A stretch of DNA of 64,000 nucleotides from Xylogone sp. PMI_703 (lineage: Eukaryota; Ascomycota; Leotiomycetes): assembly GCA_021399445.1 (NCBI GenBank), contig JAJTUQ010000002.1, positions 7,254,001 through 7,318,000 of the forward strand, read 5' to 3'. Each line of letters starts with the position of its first letter. The first letter of the stretch is position 1. Of this stretch, positions 1-10,598 are shown piece by piece. Under the pieces are notes generated by a model. It was given only the letters and a program-made list of their open reading frames with translations. It was not told the origin of the DNA and did no database searches. A program made the translations under genes and the position numbers.

Positions 1-664
1 GGGAGTGGCACATTGTAAGGCTCGCGATTGTCCAGAGTACTGTATGCCAGGGACGAGTTGTCAGGCAAGCCATTGTCTTTCGTTACAATACTACGGGACA
101 TACCGAGAGGGTCTAGAATGTTCTCTTTAAGGTAGTCGTGATACGGTTGGCCCGTTAGCTTGGTAATGATGTCTCCAAGTAACGCATAGCAGATGTTATT
201 GTACACGAACTGTGACCGTAGACTTGCCTGGGATCAGAGGTTACTGAAAACCGTCAATGTCTGATCTCTGTTCAACAGGAGCTCGCCGTCAGAGCCCAAC
301 CAGGTAATATCAGCTTTCTGACGACCAGTTCGGTGGCCCAAGAGATCTGCAACAGTCGCTGATGTAGCAACAGCTGGATCTCGACTTTTGATGTCCGGTA
401 GGAGCTCCTTAATCAGGTCATCAGGTTTTAGCTTTCCTTGAGCTCTTAGCTGAGATATGCAAGTTCCGGTAAAGCTCTTGGTCAGTGACGCGTTGTGGAA
501 AATTGTGTCTGAGGTTACGGGCTCTTTTTTGACAAGGTCACGGTAACCCATATTGTCTTGATAGATGGTCTCACCATGGTCAATTACGGAGATTGATAGG
601 CCAGCAACACCTGATATTGTGCATATCTTCTGAATATCTGCTCGTGTAGCCTTGAGCGCCCCCA
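1..664 (-). pseudogene. Beta-lactamase/transpeptidase-like serine hydrolase, partial, with in-frame stop
   Basis: Class C beta-lactamase-fold hydrolase, a fungal family with diverse esterase or peptidase roles and mostly unknown substrates. Reading from 664 leftwards, the N-terminal fold is clear and carries the SxxK motif (SLTK in NASLTKSFTG). A conserved LLGHRTG stretch follows. A TGA at 234-236 then interrupts the frame. The same frame continues directly afterwards with LRSQFVYNNICYALLGDI, which supplies the YxN motif, and stays open to the window edge. No intron of believable size removes the TGA; the candidate GT..AG pairs are only 17-28 nt apart. An upstream intron (665-742, gtaagt...ctaac...ctag) looks genuine, but the exon before it (ATG near 799) does not join in the right frame, so the N-terminus is unresolved or also damaged. 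The C-terminus lies outside the window. A pseudogene is most likely; a sequencing error is the alternative. Confidence 0.7.
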
Positions 665-744
665 CTAGGTTAGCCTGATGGTTATTGGTGGGTGGTCTAT
701 TGTGTTAGTGTTGCAGTCTTGCAGGCCAGGCTAGTGACTTACAT

Positions 745-1447
745 TGATTTTGGTGGTTTCGAAGAACCCCAACACATCAGGTTCCAGAAAGCCATGGTTT
801 CAGTAAGCTCCAAGTCTTAGGAAACAAAAATACAGCACTAAGCTGTAGGTAGAAGGTAGAAGAAGAGGTGAGTCGATTTTATCACTGTGAGCTTAGCTAG
901 TTCGTGCCATTCACAGTGCGGACGACCACGAAAGGTAGATTCACTTCGACTGCGGAACACGTGCTTCTGGAGCGTAGCGGTTGGGATAGGCTGTGTTAGA
1001 TTGTCGATGCGTGTGGGATATCTTGCACAGCTAAGCATTGTTGACTCGATATTTTATAATATCAGGTTGGATTTGAATTGGATGTTAATAAGGGAGACCC
1101 GATTCAGACTCCGTAACAAAGAAAGTGGGTAAGTCGTAAGATTGGTCACTATGCGAACGTACACATTAGGTTTAGACGCCTTGCCGCCCAAGGCTGACAA
1201 GAACGTGTTTTTTGTGAGTTTCTTCATCTGAACCTATCGATATTGTCAACGCATTAGGATGAGAATCTGTTCTTGCTCTCCCACTATGCTAAGATCAAGC
1301 TTGAGGTGTAAGACTCTCTGGAACAACGGAGTCTGGCACCATCAACAGCAAGGCAATTGCCGCGCAATGGGCGTCATAGCAATGCCGGTCTTTCGAAAGC
1401 AGAAGGAGGACGGTTGTGGTAAGCCGACGACTTCTCTTCAGTAATTG
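745..1447. other. Intergenic, no gene recognised
   Basis: Both strands hold only short frames without recognisable domains. The left end may include the 5' exon or promoter of the decayed hydrolase. The right end may hold the unrecognised N-terminus of the phosphotransferase remnant. Confidence 0.5.
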
Positions 1448-3284
1448 TGGCTCAGCATCTGCCATAGAGGAAGAAATTTTAGAAGAAGAGCTCTATCGAT
1501 ACACTCGATATCGATGGCTGTGAGATACCAGTTATTTCCTTTCCAGAAAAAATAGACTTAACACGGGCTAGGTGTAACGAGACTGAAAACCTTATGATGC
1601 GCTATCGCAAGTTTAAAATCCCTGCTTTGATAGATGTTGCTATCAAGGTTGCTGGTGGTGGAGCTCGATCCTGTTAGATCATGTTTTCCTTATGCCCAGC
1701 GATGCTTGATCCCACTGCGTGGAATTTTAGAATTAAATCTAATATGTGCGTGAGCAAAGGTATTAAGCTGTCGAAATGTACTGAAGGTCAATACAACAAA
1801 GCATTTCTCATGACCATGGATAATGGAGCAGAGGTTATAGCAAAGATCCCTAATCCTAACGCTGGTCCCTCGTTCTACACGACTGCTTCTGAGGTTGCTA
1901 CCCGACATTTCGTATGAAACCTGTTATCCTGGTGCTAGTGATAAATGCTCTGACAAGTTTCAGCTACGTGAGCTCTTGAAATTGCCTATTCCACGTATAT
2001 ATGTGTACTCCGTGGATCCATTGAATCCTGTTGGTGCAGAGTATATTAAGCAATAGGAAGACCATTAGGCAGCATTTGGTATCATTGGCCACTGGAATCA
2101 CAACTGAGCCTGATAGCCCAGCTTGTTGACTTAGAGACAAAACTAAGATCCGTTTCATTTCGGAAACACGGCTGCATATGCTACAAAGAGGATTTGGAAA
2201 GCAGAGGCATTCCAGCCCACGATCTAGAAGCAAAGTCTCTATCACCGGGTGATCCTACAGGGCAGCCCAAGTCTATTTCAACCGAGGGGTTTGCACTTGG
2301 ACCATTGACTGAAGCAAGATTGTGGGAAGGAGAAAGAGCGGCTGTGAACTTAGATCGAGGCCCATGTAAGTTACCCACGACATATATGAGACAAGTCCTC
2401 CTGTAACGTTAAAAGGGAGTACTCCTCTGTCATATATGGCAGCCATGGGGATTAACGAGATACGTTGGGCGAAGGTATATGCTAGGCCTCAAATCAACCC
2501 TCATCGATCAATTGAAACAGCAGACTCTCCTGATGACTACATTTCACTGTTGAACCGGTACCTCCAAGTTGTATCCTATCTATCACCCAGAGCATTTCGA
2601 ACATCGCTCTTGCATCCAGATCTTCACCTCGATAATATATTCGTTGATCCTGACACAAGGAGAATAACATGCATTATTGACTGGCAGTCAGTCTCGGTAT
2701 CTGAGCCATTTTTTCAGAACAATATCCCACGCATGCTTCTTCCTGTTAGTCATTTTTCCCCTGACAAACGACTGGAGACTACATCAGAAGGACCTAGTGC
2801 GATGGATAACTCAACGAAGACCATAGACCTGCCGAATCACTATAAAAATCTTAGCAAGGTTAAGAATGAGCAGTGGTGGGCCGCAAGTAATCTACATAAT
2901 TGTTCGCTTCTGACCGAACCCGTATCTCTCCTCTGTAGCGCCTGGAGTAGGAATGATGTTTTCTCCTTTCGTCACGCCTTGATACACCTAGCTACTCGAT
3001 GGAAAGAGATTGCGCCGACAACACAGTGTCCTATCCAGTTTACAGAACACGAACTAGATCTCCACAAGCAGGAATTGGAGCTTGTAGAAGGTCTGGGAGA
3101 GGTCCTACACCAACTCCACAACGATAACCTAATCCCACTCGGCGGTATAATTCTTCGGGAAAATTACGCACAGGATTTGCATATAAACAAGAGTGTTAAG
3201 GAGATGTTTGTCAATATGGCTGAGTCAGAAGAGCAAAGAATTCTTTATTCACGGATATGGCCCTACCAAGACCAGGATTCGTGA
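1448..3284 (+). pseudogene. AIM9/APH-like phosphotransferase, frameshifted
   Basis: Aminoglycoside-phosphotransferase-fold kinase of the large fungal AIM9-like family; substrates are unknown. Recognisable parts in order: EEELYRYTRYRWL (about 1480-1519), the nucleotide-binding lobe with TMDNGAEVIAKIPNPNAG, LPIPRIYVYSVDPLNPVGAEY, GRPLGSIWYHWP, and the catalytic segment HPDLHLDNIF (HxDxxxxN) followed by IIDWQS. Three introns restore the frame: 1673-1759 (unusual 5' gttaga), 1912-1963 and 2366-2415. Two lesions remain. Near 1520 the frame shifts right after RWL. Near 2044-2056 a small deletion after GAEYI shifts the frame before GRPLGS. The last exon (2416-3284) is open and carries all visible catalytic residues. 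An assembly error at two separate places is the alternative. Confidence 0.72.
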
Positions 3285-3510
3285 ATAAAAGATACCAATA
3301 ACCATAGTTCAGAATAAAACATTCAACCAATATTGTTTCTGCCTATTTTTACTATGTCTTATACTGCATCGAAGGTTAATCGAGCATCAGTATTCCAAGT
3401 TTCCCCATATAATTCCATGTACATATGAATCCCTGGAAATCCTAAGTATATTAGAACCGCGCTTAATAGGAAATCACAAATAGAGTTACCAGCCAGCTAC
3501 ACCATGCATG

Positions 3511-4464
3511 CTAACCGGACGGATACAAAGGTTTTGGCAAGCCACTTCGGTCACAGCTGGCAAACTTCCAGTATCCTTGGTGTGCCAGCGTGGAGCCATG
3601 AGTGATGGCCCATCTCACGGGACCCGGAATAGGAGGCCAATCCTTCCACAGGTGGTCTTCAAATGTAACGTCAAGATTAAGGAAGAAGAACGGAAGTGCG
3701 TTGAATTTTGTCATTGAAGTCTCACAAAAATTAGCAGAAGAATTTTCGAGATTTGGGATCCTGAAATTACCACAGTGTGTTTTCCTTCTTTATTCCAGAG
3801 ATCTTCTATTGGGAGTTTGCTACCATACTTTTTAAGAGCTAGTAGACTTTGGATCTCCGATTCAAGATGGTTATAAAGTGCTGGAGCAAATGAAGCAATG
3901 ATGTTGTTGAGATGAGCAGCATCAAATGATGACTCTTTGCCAGCCAAGCCCTCGAGATAGCTACGAAATTCATCTAAACCTGATAGAAAGGACCCTACAT
4001 CTCATAATATCAGCGAAAAACTCTTATTGTGAAAAACTTTATATTGAGGATGTCATCCTGCTTACTGTGCTCTTGCACATTGCTATCTAGGAGGCCCTTC
4101 TCACCAACCGCCTGTTCAATGTCAGGGAAGAATTGTTCTTCCTCACTTGTGTGATGTTCGTGAATCACGGAGTGCCAACACAAACTATAGCCAATAAAAT
4201 CTTTAAAGTCTGCAGGCTGAATACTCGGTCCCTGGATATATATGCTGTTCAGGCCACGGAGGAGCGCGTTGTGAACTACGCACATTGTACTCGCAGTCTC
4301 TGTATACGGATCTGAATAAGTTGTCTAGGCAGCTATCAGCTGTTGTACCATTCACTCACTATTGCAGAAAATTTTACCTTTCCCTCCTTATGCTTTGGTG
4401 TCTCTATCAGCGAATATGGACCATCGGCCCATTGCCGCAGCTCCACAGGAGCTGGATCTTTCAT
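3511..4464 (-). CDS. Hemerythrin-like (HHE) cation-binding protein
   Basis: Predicted di-iron HHE-domain protein, 259 aa, probably soluble. Exons on the minus strand: 4378-4464, 4066-4324, 3771-3994, 3511-3720. All three introns have good GT..AG ends, and 3721-3770 has a clear TGCTAAT branch site. The HHE signature is seen in VVHNALLRGLN, WHSVIHEHHTSEEEQFFP and QEH. The C-terminal part, with VTFEDHLWKDWPPIPGP and YWKFASCDRSG, matches the characteristic tail of the fungal branch of this family. The ATG at 4464 is the first in-frame start of the spliced model. The gene is divergent from the Rossmann gene at 4783 and shares a short promoter with it. Family knowledge suggests iron or oxygen sensing or storage; the exact role is unknown. 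Confidence 0.85.
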
Positions 4465-4593
4465 GGTGAAGCCAGATTTTGAAACCACTGCAAAGAAATG
4501 GAAGAAGAACGTCTAGCCGTAGAAAGCTTCATATTTAAATCCTCACTTGATCTTCGAGGTTTTACGTTATCCAGGCAGGCTTGCACTCAGTTA

Positions 4594-4651
4594 CTACCGT
4601 TGCTGCTACCGTTGCTACCGAGTCGGTAGGACGCAAGGGTCCGAGCTACCG
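4594..4651. promoter_or_regulatory. Cluster of CTACCG motifs in a bidirectional promoter
   Basis: Between the divergent hemerythrin-like and Rossmann genes lie four CTACCG copies (4594, 4606, 4615, 4646) and one reverse copy CGGTAG (4624). Copies three and four form CTACCGAGTCGGTAG, a CCG-N3-CGG everted pair of the kind many Zn2Cys6 regulators bind. The site function is inferred from density and position. Confidence 0.4.
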
Positions 4652-4782
4652 GCATATGAATGTAAGCGGCGTATGTAAAAGACAGCCTGCCCAGCTCATT
4701 ATTCAGAGACAGACTCAATTCCAAAAAAATAATAAATTCTCTTACGTTCTGACCTCTCAATAACCGATCATCTTAAATCACA

Positions 4783-5638
4783 ATGAAAGTACTCTTGTTG
4801 GGCGTCACTGGCAACGTTGGCTCTCGACTACTCCCTGCGCTCCTCGCCCGCAAACACCAAGTGGTTGCGTATGTCCGCACGCCCGCCAAGATCTCCCCCG
4901 AAGCGGCCTCCAAGCTCGATTCCACTGTCGTCGGCTCTGCCAGCGACAGCGCTGCCATCAAGGCCGCAATTCTCTCTCATAACTGCGATGCTGTCGTCAA
5001 TGCTGCTGGCTTGGCTGCCACTACACGTTTCAGTTCTCAAGGCGAGTTTCCGGCCATCTTTGCAGCTGTCGTGCAGGCGGCTCTAGAGGCAGGGCGAGAG
5101 CGGGGCGGGGCGCCCATAAGGTGCTGGCTCATGAGTGGATTCGGCGTCCTGGACAGTCCTAAGAAGCCGTATTTGCTCGTTGACTAGTAAGTTATTCTTC
5201 CGGATTAACAACTCTGTAGAGAGCGAAAGTTTGTGAACTTCATTGAATCTGACTCAATTTCTCCCCAGCATTCCTATCTACCCATCCCACAAGCCGAACT
5301 ACCAACTCGTCAAATCATACAAGGCTGATGTTCTCGCCTGGTCACTCTTCTGTGCAAACAATATGCCTGCTAAATACGATACGCCTCGATTCCCACCTCC
5401 TGCAGACGTTTTTGCCAGTAATCTCGTGGTCCAAGTTGACAGTCCACCGGCGTGGCGCGACAGGTTCCGATTCGTGCCACTAATAGGGAACTATCTGAAT
5501 ATCATGGCCCAGGCGCAGAGCTATGCGTCTGTGCTAGAAAATTGCGTGGATGTCATAGCAGCCGATTTGGAGAAGGGACTCCAAAGCGAATGGATTGGGA
5601 AAAGAGTGGGTGTTAAAGAGAAGAGCAAGATTCGATGA
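4783..5638 (+). CDS. NAD(P)-binding Rossmann-fold (NmrA/SDR-like) protein
   Basis: Atypical short-chain dehydrogenase/NmrA-like protein, 257 aa, exons 4783-5186 and 5269-5638. The intron (gtaagt...ccccag) joins a split TAC codon and keeps the frame. The N-terminus LLLGVTGNVGSRLLPALL carries the GxxGxxG dinucleotide-binding loop right after the first strand, so ATG 4783 is a firm start. WLMSGFGVLDSP occupies the usual place of the conserved serine-containing strand. YQLVKSYKADVLAW follows but there is no standard YxxxK pair, so catalysis is uncertain. It resembles NAD(P)-sensing proteins more than classic reductases. It is transcribed away from the hemerythrin-like gene, which suggests shared control. 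Confidence 0.8.
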
Positions 5639-6275
5639 AGCATACATTGGCCGGAGCACTTTAGTATCGTTGTCTCTTTTGTCCAATTCAGAGTCCAAGC
5701 ATTTTCTGTTATGATACCATAGAGTTAAAGAAACACTAGCTCTTCTGTTTACGTCTATCTATATTTCGCTTTTGGAGCCAGCTGCATAGTGGTACTGCAT
5801 TCTGCCACGCATAAGCGGTGTAATAAACAGGCCGGCTTGTGCCTCTATACATATACGAGCATTATATACTCTCACCTCCGTATCGACGATACGGCCGCCT
5901 AATTATACCCAGGTCACACATTATCATATGCGGTGACACCTGAGAAGGTATTTGTTAACTACTTAGTGGTGTTCAGTTCAGTTTTCCTTCACTGGCCCAA
6001 GAAGTCGCTGCTGAGCTATAGAGCATCTGCCTTGGTCAATCAAGGCCAGCTGACCGATATCTGCAAAGCAGTCCTTGCAAAGCATACAACGCACAGCGAA
6101 TGGCAAATGTATTTTTCTGATCCGTCCCTCAGTCATATTCACAGTGCCCGCCTCACTTGACTTGTCGTACACAGTGCAACGTCTTCATCTGCATGTGGCG
6201 ACCACTACAAATCCAACTTCCTCTCCAAGCCTTCTCATACATCCATCCATCTTCCTAGGTTGAAAGAGGCTACCA
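5639..6275. other. Intergenic, promoter of the 6276 gene
   Basis: No coding signal is seen. The stretch holds one copy of a 29-nt repeat (5815-5843) also found at 7595-7623. A short pyrimidine-rich tract precedes the ATG at 6276. Confidence 0.5.
5815..5843. repeat. 29-nt repeat, copy 1
   Basis: Matches 7595-7623 in the same orientation with three differences, all C/T transitions. The two copies flank the 6276-7109 gene, about 460 nt upstream of it and 143 nt upstream of the Zn2Cys6 start at 7766. It is either a shared control element or the trace of an old duplicated or mobile sequence. Confidence 0.6.
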
Positions 6276-7109
6276 ATGACGCATACACACATCTTCGACT
6301 CCTGGCTGAGTCTACTTGGTTTCGGTGGCGCCAGGGAGAACTCACATTGTATCAAGAGAAGTGATACGCGCCGCCAGGACGTCTTTGATCTCTTGCGCCC
6401 CTACCCCGTATCCATCGACTTCTCCAAGGGCAACCAGCAGAGCTTTGACGTGACGATTCCTGCACAAAGTCAGTGGAGTTCAGTACGGATCTTCCACCTC
6501 GACACGGCGAACTGCGTTGCGGTGAAGACACTGAGCGGGCGGTCGTGGGTGATGTGGGAGAACATTGAGCGCGGCTCTGGCTCTACCATGGCCAACGCCG
6601 GTTACAGTCTGTCACAGTATCCCCGCCAGTATCTGACTTGGGGTAGCCAGGAGAGATCAATAGAGCAGTCGCTGCGTGTCACCACTGCTGCAGCACCTGA
6701 TAATAATATCAATGTCCAGCTCTATCGTACACTTTGCAGCGTTGTCCAAGACGCACAGCTCTACTTCAGCCTCTGTTCCACGCCCTTGTGGATCCGCCTA
6801 CTGTACGCAGCTCTCGGCCTCATCCCCTACTATGGTCGCGCAGCCAAGGAGCGGCTGATCCTCATCATGCTCTATGTCCAGCTCCGGGTCATTTTCTACA
6901 AGAACGACTGCTGGACAGACCAGGGGCAGATACGCATCGACTGGTACTGGTGGACGGCGCCACCGTGGGTGTGGAAGTTTCAGGCTTGGACGACGATTGT
7001 GATCTCTCAGGGGACTCTACGTCTTCTATACGGGATTGGGCGTGTCATACTAGGGATGAAAGAGAGTTATACTGAGTATAATGTGCTTCCAAACTCTATG
7101 GAGTTTTAA
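6276..7109 (+). CDS. Uncharacterised protein, possibly cupin-like
   Basis: Intronless 277-aa reading frame starting at ATG 6276. The first half has short beta-type segments such as QSFDVTIPAQSQW and CVAVKTLSGRSWVMWE, which resemble the barrel region of fungal cupin-like proteins. The metal-binding histidines typical of cupins are largely absent, so an inactive or structural barrel is possible. The second half has LYRTLCSVVQDAQLYFSL, a hydrophobic stretch around STPLWIRLLYAALGLIPYY, and an aromatic segment WYWWTAPPWVWKFQAW. This layout is seen in uncharacterised fungal proteins, sometimes encoded near secondary-metabolism genes. The family call is from memory of the pattern. The gene sits between the Rossmann gene and a Zn2Cys6 regulator on the same strand, which might control it. 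Confidence 0.55.
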   Translation: MTHTHIFDSWLSLLGFGGARENSHCIKRSDTRRQDVFDLLRPYPVSIDFSKGNQQSFDVTIPAQSQWSSVRIFHLDTANCVAVKTLSGRSWVMWENIERGSGSTMANAGYSLSQYPRQYLTWGSQERSIEQSLRVTTAAAPDNNINVQLYRTLCSVVQDAQLYFSLCSTPLWIRLLYAALGLIPYYGRAAKERLILIMLYVQLRVIFYKNDCWTDQGQIRIDWYWWTAPPWVWKFQAWTTIVISQGTLRLLYGIGRVILGMKESYTEYNVLPNSMEF

Positions 7110-7765
7110 CATTTGATTAAACTTGTAGATTGTTTTCCAAAAGAGATGTTAGATAAAGATAGTTAATCGATAATTTATATAAATAAAATATTAATCTTAG
7201 ATAAAAGTTTATTTTCAACTTCACCTAGCACTAAATATATCAAGAATGTAAGTATAATTTTCATTAAGATGTTCACTTTGTTCGAACCTTCGTTCTTAAG
7301 TGTAGGTCTATCCTCGAGCTTTAAAACAATAAGTTTGAAGAACGTAGTATGTAAGATACAAGTATCTCCTTTGTTAATGGATAAAGTGTATCCTTTAAGA
7401 TAGTGAACGTCGAAGAGAAAGTTAACTGGTGTTACGATCCTGGGCCTCTAGCTGGGCACAAGTACGGATATACTTCTGCGCAGGTCGAAAGGTAGGATAT
7501 GCGGATATAAACTTTACTGTAAGGATGTACTCTGATTTAGGTGTGGCATTAATAGTCACTCATATTCGCACCCCTCTGTCCAGCCCCTGCAAAGGCGGTG
7601 TAACAAACAGGCTGGCTTGCGCCGCTGGATGTACGTACAGCTTCGATTAGTCCACGAGTTCCATAACATTATTTCTTACATACTCTCCATATCCTATTCT
7701 TGCATGCTTCAAGCCTAACTCTTGCCAAATCCGGCTCCGACTGCTACTTGCGTTCTTGATCCAAC
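7110..7765. other. AT-rich intergenic region
   Basis: Strongly AT-rich between 7110 and 7420, then more balanced. It contains the second copy of the 29-nt repeat. No coding signal is seen; it presumably holds the 3' end of the 6276 gene and the promoter of the regulator. Confidence 0.5.
7595..7623. repeat. 29-nt repeat, copy 2
   Basis: Partner of 5815-5843. It lies 143 nt upstream of the Zn2Cys6 gene start. Confidence 0.6.
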
Positions 7766-10598
7766 ATGACCGAACCTGAACCAAACGTCATCCCAATTGA
7801 AACTCTCTCAAAGCCACTATCGTGGCCGCGAAATGCCCGAACATCATGTGATTTGTGTAAACAGATGAAGGCACGTTCTCGATCGTCAAGATATTAATAG
7901 AATAGATAAATATAGGATATATGCGCAGCTATTAACTAAGTCCTGTGAAACTATAGATAAAATGTCAAAGAAATGATAGTGAAAGTTGCGTGCGCTGTGT
8001 TGCCCGAAACTTATCCTGTACTACAACGCCGGTGGAGAGAAAGAGGCAGAAATTGACCAAGTACAGAGAGCTCTAGATTCGTATAATATAGGAAAGTCAG
8101 CTAATCTTGAGTAAAGCAAAAGAGAGATGCAGTTTAATGAAATGGAGGAACGAATCAAGCGTATGGAGTCAGCCATAATTACTTCCGGGCTACATGGGAC
8201 AGCAGAGCCAATGGAAGAAAGGGAAGAGGAGAAGAGTCTCTTCGATAAAATTGAAAGCCAGACCGAACTTTCAAATCATCTCTCGAACCTTGTCGTCGAC
8301 CCTGGTGGATCTCCCAACTTTATCGGTATGCAATGAAGACTATAATATATTGCCTTCATGCTTGCATTAACAATGCTGTTTAGGGTGGGCTTCTGGTTTC
8401 TCACTTCTTTCTCCACAAGGACTTCAGTGGATTTCGGAAAAAGTAGGTAACAAGGATGAGCTAGCCCAGCTTGGTCGAAAAATGTCAAAGAGTGATTATG
8501 TTGCTTGGGGAAGCGGCAATATCGATCTCTGGTACCCTGTACCACGTTCTCAATGCTCGCCTCTTCCTTCAAAATCACTTGCATTACAATATGTTAATTG
8601 TAAGTAAACGGCCGAAATTATATCGATAAGCTTCTCCGCTTATATTTCAAAAGGCTTCTTTACAACTTTTAACGACATCTTCCCGATCATTAACCGGAAA
8701 GTGTTTGGCTCCTACTTTGAACGACAATACTCCACAACCCCTCCAGTAGGCACCGGATGGTATGCACTGTTCAATGCCATATTATGTATAGGTAGTATCA
8801 GAACAAATGACGAACGAGAAGGACTCAAAAGGAGTAGCCGTCTTATCGACTATACATCTGATGCTAAGGAGATTGGTGTTAAGTATTTCCGCAACGCAAG
8901 TTCCTGTTTTCACGAATTATTCTTTGGGGAGGCCAACTTAATGGCAATACAAGCGATGACTCTCATGGTCTGAACTGTATTTGATATATTGTCGGCAGTG
9001 ATTATGGCTAACTTACAAAAAAGGTGTTCATCACAACCTCGAGTCCCAATCCCCAACCTGCCTACGTTTTAACCTCCGCAGTTGGAAGCCTAGCAAATAC
9101 TTTAGGTCTTCATAGGAGCTTGGATGGCTTCGGCCTCACCCCAGAAGAGATTGAGCAACGACGAAATGTCTTTTGGGTGTTCTATCTGATCGAGAAAGCA
9201 GTAAGCCACAACTTAGGCCGGCCGTCTATCATAAACGATGATGATATTGCCATTGATTTGCCATCCAAGAATTCCGGATTAATACAGTCCACTAGTGGAG
9301 CGAAAGTCTATGATATCTTCCATGATCAAGTTATGTTAGCTATCATCGGAAGTCGCATATGCGGTGAGTTATATTCGGCAAGTTCACAGACCAAATCAGA
9401 GATGGATCGCATGAAAGTACTAGGCAAACTAGACAACCATCTCCAGCGCTGGCGAGACGCTATACCACTTGACATCCGACCAGAACATCCAATAAAATGC
9501 TCGGATGAGCAGTATGTCCCGGTGGTTATGATGCATCTTATATATTTGGACCTCGTAATACTGCTACACCGACTATCAAGTCACCAAATATCGTTCCAAG
9601 ATGATGATTCCATGGATATTAAGAGCCATGATTACCGCGCGCGTCTGAACCCCAGAGTTTATGCAAGTCGGTCACTCTGTCTTGCTGCTGCGCGAAGGTC
9701 GATTCGACTCTTGGATACACTTAGCAGTAAAAATCAGCAAAATCAACATCTCATGTGGTTTGTAGCATCTTTTCCATTCCAAGCTGACTATATTAAATAT
9801 GTCCCTAGGATGGCACTTTATTATCCACTCAGTGCAAGTCTCGTTCTCTTCGCGAATATCCTCTCAAACCCACAAGACCGAAATGCCCCTTCTGACGTCC
9901 GCTTAATGAATTTGATCATGACCTTCATCGCTAGGTTTGTTCAACCCGAGACCTCATTCGCAACCACCCCGACTGTGGCCTTGTTTAAAGAGCTCTATGA
10001 TATTGCCAAACGCCTTGTAGCAAGAGTATCACTACAACCCACTCGGAAAGTGAAGAGAATGCCTGAAGGCGACGAACCTGCGCAATCAGATCTTCTCTCA
10101 TCATCCAATATACCAGCAGTACTCGAAAGGCCCTTATCGTCCGTTGTGAATACACAAACCACAACATCATCTGTGAGTCATAAATTCCGGCAACAATTTC
10201 CTTAGATATCTTCTAAATCTTACCTTCTTTGATCCAAAATCTCACGATATGATTCTTAGGCTCCACATGATGCAACATACTCTGGAACTGACATACCTAT
10301 GTCAAAGCCCTCTCCAGTACGCAGCGGCGAGCATATCTTCCAAGAAGACCATAATGTACAAAGCTCTCCTAGCGACAAGCCCTCTCGGGAATCCACTGGT
10401 GACAGCCCGCTTGAATTTGCGCCATTCATACCACCCGAATCGAGCCAGTTCGATTATATCCCGATGATAGACGATTCCTTGCTCTCATCCGCATCATTTG
10501 AATGGGACGTGGAAAATCTTTGGATGCCGAGCCCCGAGTCTGATTTGTGGCTTCCAACAGATCTGATAGAATCAAATTGGGAGCCTGATATCATCTAA
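7766..10598 (+). CDS. Zn2Cys6 transcription factor with fungal_trans domain
   Basis: Nuclear fungal-specific regulator, 811 aa, seven exons: 7766-7870, 7957-8060, 8117-8325, 8384-8599, 8654-8967, 9024-10172, 10260-10598. Phases agree across all junctions. The zinc cluster is split by intron 1: CDLCKQMK in exon 1 and IKCQRNDSESCVRCVARN in exon 2, followed by LSC, giving CX2CX6CX7CX2CX6C. Intron 1 requires a GC-AG boundary (GC at 7871, AG at 7955-7956, branch TAACTAAG). A basic linker (VERKRQKLTNKRE) and a short coiled segment (MEERIKRMESAI) follow. The middle homology region contains PQPAYVLTSAVGSLANTLGL, EIEQRRNVFWVFYLIEK and LGRPSIINDDDIAIDLP, typical of fungal_trans. The last exon is acidic with tryptophans and looks like an activation domain. 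Targets are unknown; the adjacent 6276 gene and the beta-xylosidase are candidates. Confidence 0.88.

Noticed and set aside
1673..2415. Several stops in the phosphotransferase region taken as lesions
   Set aside because: Stops near 1674, 1915 and 2404 fall inside introns that rejoin the family sequence; only the shifts near 1520 and 2050 remain unexplained.
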